Positions 61,812-64,000 of a stretch of DNA of 64,000 nt are shown here, piece after piece. Source of the DNA: Solobacterium sp. (GTDB lineage Bacteria > Bacillota_I > Bacilli_A > Erysipelotrichales > Erysipelotrichaceae); the NCBI GenBank assembly GCA_017539385.1, contig JAFYHC010000005.1, positions 1 through 64,000 on the forward strand. Direction: 5' to 3'. Numbering within the stretch: position 1 is the first letter of the stretch; each line of letters opens with the position of its first letter. The notes under the pieces are model-generated. The model worked only from the letters and a program-made list of their open reading frames with translations, had not been told where the DNA came from and made no database searches. The position numbers were made by a program, and so were the translations under genes.

Positions 61812-62000
61812 ACGAATAAAGTTATTAATCGTTGTTTTGTTAGACAGACCTATTGTCTGTCCAACATTAATAAGAACTTCGTAAAATTGCACAACATTAA
61901 TAAACATATCGTAAAAAATCTAAAAGAAAATATGGAAAAAATAGCAAAAAATTAGAGAATTAATAAACTTATCGTAAATGATTAATAAGATTATCGTAAT
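61810..62000. repeat. Array of 19-20 bp repeats, consensus ATTAATAA-N5-TCGTAA
   Basis: Four direct copies on the plus strand start at 61866 (ATTAATAAGAACTTCGTAA), 61896 (ATTAATAAACATATCGTAA), 61959 (ATTAATAAACTTATCGTAA) and 61981 (ATTAATAAGATTATCGTAA). An inverted copy lies at 61810-61829, one base longer. The spacings (30, 63, 22) are irregular, so this is not CRISPR. Copies 1 and 2 share a preceding CAAC. A half copy (ATTATCGTAAT) occurs at 61563-61573 beside the XRE gene start. Confidence 0.75.
61843..61862. repeat. Inverted repeat GACAGAC-N5-GTCTGTC
   Basis: A perfect seven-base-pair palindromic stem inside the repeat region, between the inverted copy and the first direct copy. Could be an operator or an RNA hairpin. 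Confidence 0.5.
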
Positions 62001-62563
62001 TGGACAGTAATTGGACATCAGTCAAAGACGCTTAGGCTCTTTGAATATATAACTTCGCATAATGTATGTTATACGATTTTATTTTATAGATAGAGTGAGG
62101 CATGAAATAACCCTATTTTATAGGTATATTTCGATGATGACATACATGCATGATGCTTCTATATTCCCTTATTATTGCTTTTAATCATCGATTATATTGG
62201 TTGTAGATCTTTTCCTTAAAGTAATGATCTATAGGATTCTTGATGCTGCTCGTTTATTGGATATTTGCATTGTTATGACGCAGTGCTGTGCTTCTGGTAC
62301 GTTTATGATGCTGAATGGACCGTCTGTGATGCATTTATATTTCCTCTTATGGGTAAGTGTCGGTCACAGATGCATCTCAGAGCCTCCTGCATTCTTACGT
62401 ATTAATGCATTTTGCTGCAATTCGTTACTACCCAGATATTATCGGTATGTGAATGATCTGGAGTCTCTTAACGTATATATTTGCTGCAGTCACACAGCGT
62501 AGTTTACCGGATGCTGCGTCATTATCGTATGTATATCTGAGTATTTTCTGATTGAATCTTTGT

Positions 62564-62600
62564 AAAAAAAGAGATTCTGCCCTCATTGCAAAATCTCTTT
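62564..62600 (-). terminator. Terminator of the clostripain-like gene
   Basis: On the minus strand AAAGAGATT (62600-62592), a 15-base loop, AATCTCTTT (62576-62568), then T run. It lies about 70 bases after the stop codon. Confidence 0.85.
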
Positions 62601-62667
62601 GTGAAAAATATAACAAATGTATATTTCTTTTTCACCCTTCCTGGGTTTTACTTTATTAAAACTGTGA

Positions 62668-64000
62668 TCAGTCAATATCAGTTACGATAATTTCAGACTG
62701 GAATTTACGCTGGAATGCATCGGTAAGAATTATACCGTGACGGAGTGTGCATTTGCCAAGCGGAGCGTCTGTGACTTTGACGTTGTTTGGTTCTCTGACG
62801 CGGTAAGTGCGGAATGCTGTTTTGGAACCAAGGCTCTCCCCTTCTTCTGAGTAGTAATCAAACAGGAAATCCAGAGTTTCACCGGCTTCGAGCTGGTTAT
62901 GTCCTTTTTCCATATAGGCATTATTGTTGTCGATCTCATCATAGCCAATGATCCGGCCGGCTGATGGAGCGTCGTCATCGGTGGACGGTTCCCATTCAAT
63001 ATACAGAATTACTTCTGTTTTCTTGTTCAGGATTGCTTTTGTATAACCGGTATAGACATCACCGCTTCTGTCTGTACGAAGGCCGGTTGGTTCATAGAAT
63101 ACCGGATGGCCGTCGATGGAAATCCATGTTCCATCTGTTGTAATCATGAGGTGCCCTTCTTCGTCTCTCATACCGACATAGTCTGATCCAAGATATCTGA
63201 GACCATCTTCGCTTTCCTGATAGTAGAATTGTTTTTCATCAGAGATGATTCTCCATACGCTGTCAGAGAGTTCCAGGGAGTAGCCTTCACCGTTTTTACG
63301 GACCGGGATCTCAATTAACGGCGGCGTTGTTACATAGTCTTCAAATCCTGGCTTATACCAGTCTTCTTCAGTGTAATCGATTAATGAAATCAGAGTGCTG
63401 ATAAAGTCATCGCCTGCTGGGGTTTTAGCCTTATTGGACGCTGCCATGATGGAGAAGAAATCTGTATAGAACTTTTCTTCTTCCGGAAGATTGTTGCTGA
63501 TGAACTGATTCCAGCAGTCTGTGTATGAGCTGATTGATTTATATGGGAACGTAAAGGCAAGACCGTTGACACCTTCAGAGCTTCTGCGGTTGCGGGCTAC
63601 AACGCATGCCTGTGCATATGCGGTCAGTTCATTGATTTCATCATCGCTCATCACTGAGTCATCGTAGTCCGACAGCCGCAGATTATCCAGATAATGAACC
63701 AGATCGAGCTGTTCATTGTTCATGAATGTATAGGAACTGTTTGCGGCAAGAGAAATGTCTACATAATCGGATTCAGAGGCAAGAATTGCGGCTTCCTGCT
63801 TGCGGAAAAGGTTCTCAAGCTTTTCGTAAGCCGGATTCACATATGTCAGATCAACCAGAGAGATCGTATATGTATTATCTTCCTTTCCGGACAGCAGCTG
63901 CTTGTTGTATTCATCATACGTTCCGATGAGTTCACGTGCGAAGTCTTCGGTAGGAAGTGTTGGATCTTTTGCAAGTTTTCCGAATGCGGAGGTATAGAAC
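62668..64000 (-). CDS. Clostripain-like (C11 family) cysteine protease, C-terminal part
   Basis: The frame is open from the stop at 62668 through the right edge of the window (444 codons visible), so the N-terminus with the catalytic His and Cys is outside. The visible part begins FYTSAFGKLAKDPTLPTEDF and contains YVDISLAANSSYTFMNNEQLDLVHYLDNL, then the region typical of large C11 proteases of Clostridia-like bacteria: PLIEIPVRKNGEGYSLELSDSVWRII, GLRYLGSDYVGMRDEEGHLMITTDGTWISIDGHPVFYEP. The end is beta-rich. It is likely exported, as relatives are. An internal GTG near 63840 is not the real start. Confidence 0.8.
   Translation of the reverse strand, partial: FYTSAFGKLAKDPTLPTEDFARELIGTYDEYNKQLLSGKEDNTYTISLVDLTYVNPAYEKLENLFRKQEAAILASESDYVDISLAANSSYTFMNNEQLDLVHYLDNLRLSDYDDSVMSDDEINELTAYAQACVVARNRRSSEGVNGLAFTFPYKSISSYTDCWNQFISNNLPEEEKFYTDFFSIMAASNKAKTPAGDDFISTLISLIDYTEEDWYKPGFEDYVTTPPLIEIPVRKNGEGYSLELSDSVWRIISDEKQFYYQESEDGLRYLGSDYVGMRDEEGHLMITTDGTWISIDGHPVFYEPTGLRTDRSGDVYTGYTKAILNKKTEVILYIEWEPSTDDDAPSAGRIIGYDEIDNNNAYMEKGHNQLEAGETLDFLFDYYSEEGESLGSKTAFRTYRVREPNNVKVTDAPLGKCTLRHGIILTDAFQRKFQSEIIVTDID

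Larger units (their letters stand above)
61548..62667. other. AT-rich intergenic region (~1.1 kb)
   Basis: No gene I can support. It is visibly richer in A and T than the rest of the window. It contains a terminator (61786-61811), a repeat array (61810-62000), a GACAGAC/GTCTGTC hairpin and a tandem TAATTGGACA. Short open frames at 61607-61819 and 62197-62502 have no recognisable protein pattern; the first runs through the terminator. Confidence 0.6.

Noticed and set aside
61607..61819. Open frame of 70 codons on the plus strand
   Set aside because: Runs through the terminator at 61786-61811 and into the inverted repeat copy; no ribosome site.
61866..62000. CRISPR-like repeats
   Set aside because: Spacings of 30, 63 and 22 bases, degenerate middle, an inverted copy and no cas genes.
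61810..62000. Chromosomal origin (oriC)
   Set aside because: No DnaA boxes of the TTATCCACA type and no dnaA/dnaN nearby.
62197..62502. Open frame of 101 codons in the AT-rich region
   Set aside because: Composition is unlike the real genes (Cys/Leu/Tyr-rich) and no ribosome site precedes it.

Overview
The window looks like a chromosomal segment from a low-to-moderate-GC Gram-positive bacterium (Bacillota). I infer an Erysipelotrichia-type organism from typical Firmicutes gene blocks (alaS-ireB-ruvX-DUF1292-mltG-udk-greA; infC-rpmI-rplT; smc-ftsY-ylxM), an alanine T-box leader, LPXTG/sortase surface proteins, ComK and Spx homologues, strong Shine-Dalgarno sites and an anaerobe-type flavodiiron protein. 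The placement is inference; no 16S rRNA is present. Nearly all genes lie on the plus strand, densely packed with ATGA/TAATG overlaps. Exceptions on the minus strand are a radical SAM gene, tRNA-Gln plus gltX, acpS, a decayed pnuC remnant, an XRE regulator and a clostripain-like protease cut off by the right edge.

Layout. 1-3776: the end of infB (the first ~135 bases do not belong to it), rbfA, and a four-module flavodiiron protein. 3834-9828: a compact type VII secretion-like locus of two WXG100 proteins, a large lipoprotein, a short EssC-like ATPase and an EsaB/YukD-like ubiquitin-fold protein, abutting a convergent radical SAM gene. 10.7-18.3 kb: truB-ribF, an rRNA methyltransferase, a divergent RelA/SpoT-domain protein, an Asp23 protein, the infC-rpmI-rplT operon with a structured leader, tRNA-Glu(CTC) and a FemAB-type ligase. 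18.4-21.3 kb: a ferrous iron operon (feoA, feoB, Cys-rich small protein, HMA protein) behind a promoter containing an inverted repeat of DtxR/IdeR style. 21.3-23.0 kb: gltX and tRNA-Gln(CTG).

23.1-29.1 kb: a sortase-assembled pilus locus (large LPDTG protein, LPVTG backbone pilin, class C-like sortase, small protein with an odd sorting signal). 29.1-36.1 kb: rdgB, membrane proteins, trmL, RidA with a Cys-rich tail, comK, spx, mnmA, recD2. 36.1-42.8 kb: T-box-controlled alaS and the ireB to greA block. 42.8-50.2 kb: comEA and comEC (with comK, a partial competence set), a frameshifted MBL hydrolase, holA, a base-excision glycosylase, a U32 family protein and mscL. 50.3-59.7 kb: a secreted papain-like protease, smc, ftsY, ylxM, ackA, nrnA and an HU protein.

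The last 4 kb differ in texture: acpS with a near-leaderless promoter, a pnuC pseudogene, an XRE/zinc-ribbon regulator, about 1.1 kb of AT-rich DNA with four direct and one inverted copy of a 19-20 bp repeat, and a clostripain-type protease. The least explained parts are the reduced T7SS-like locus (3.8-9.8 kb) and the repeat array (61.8-62.0 kb).
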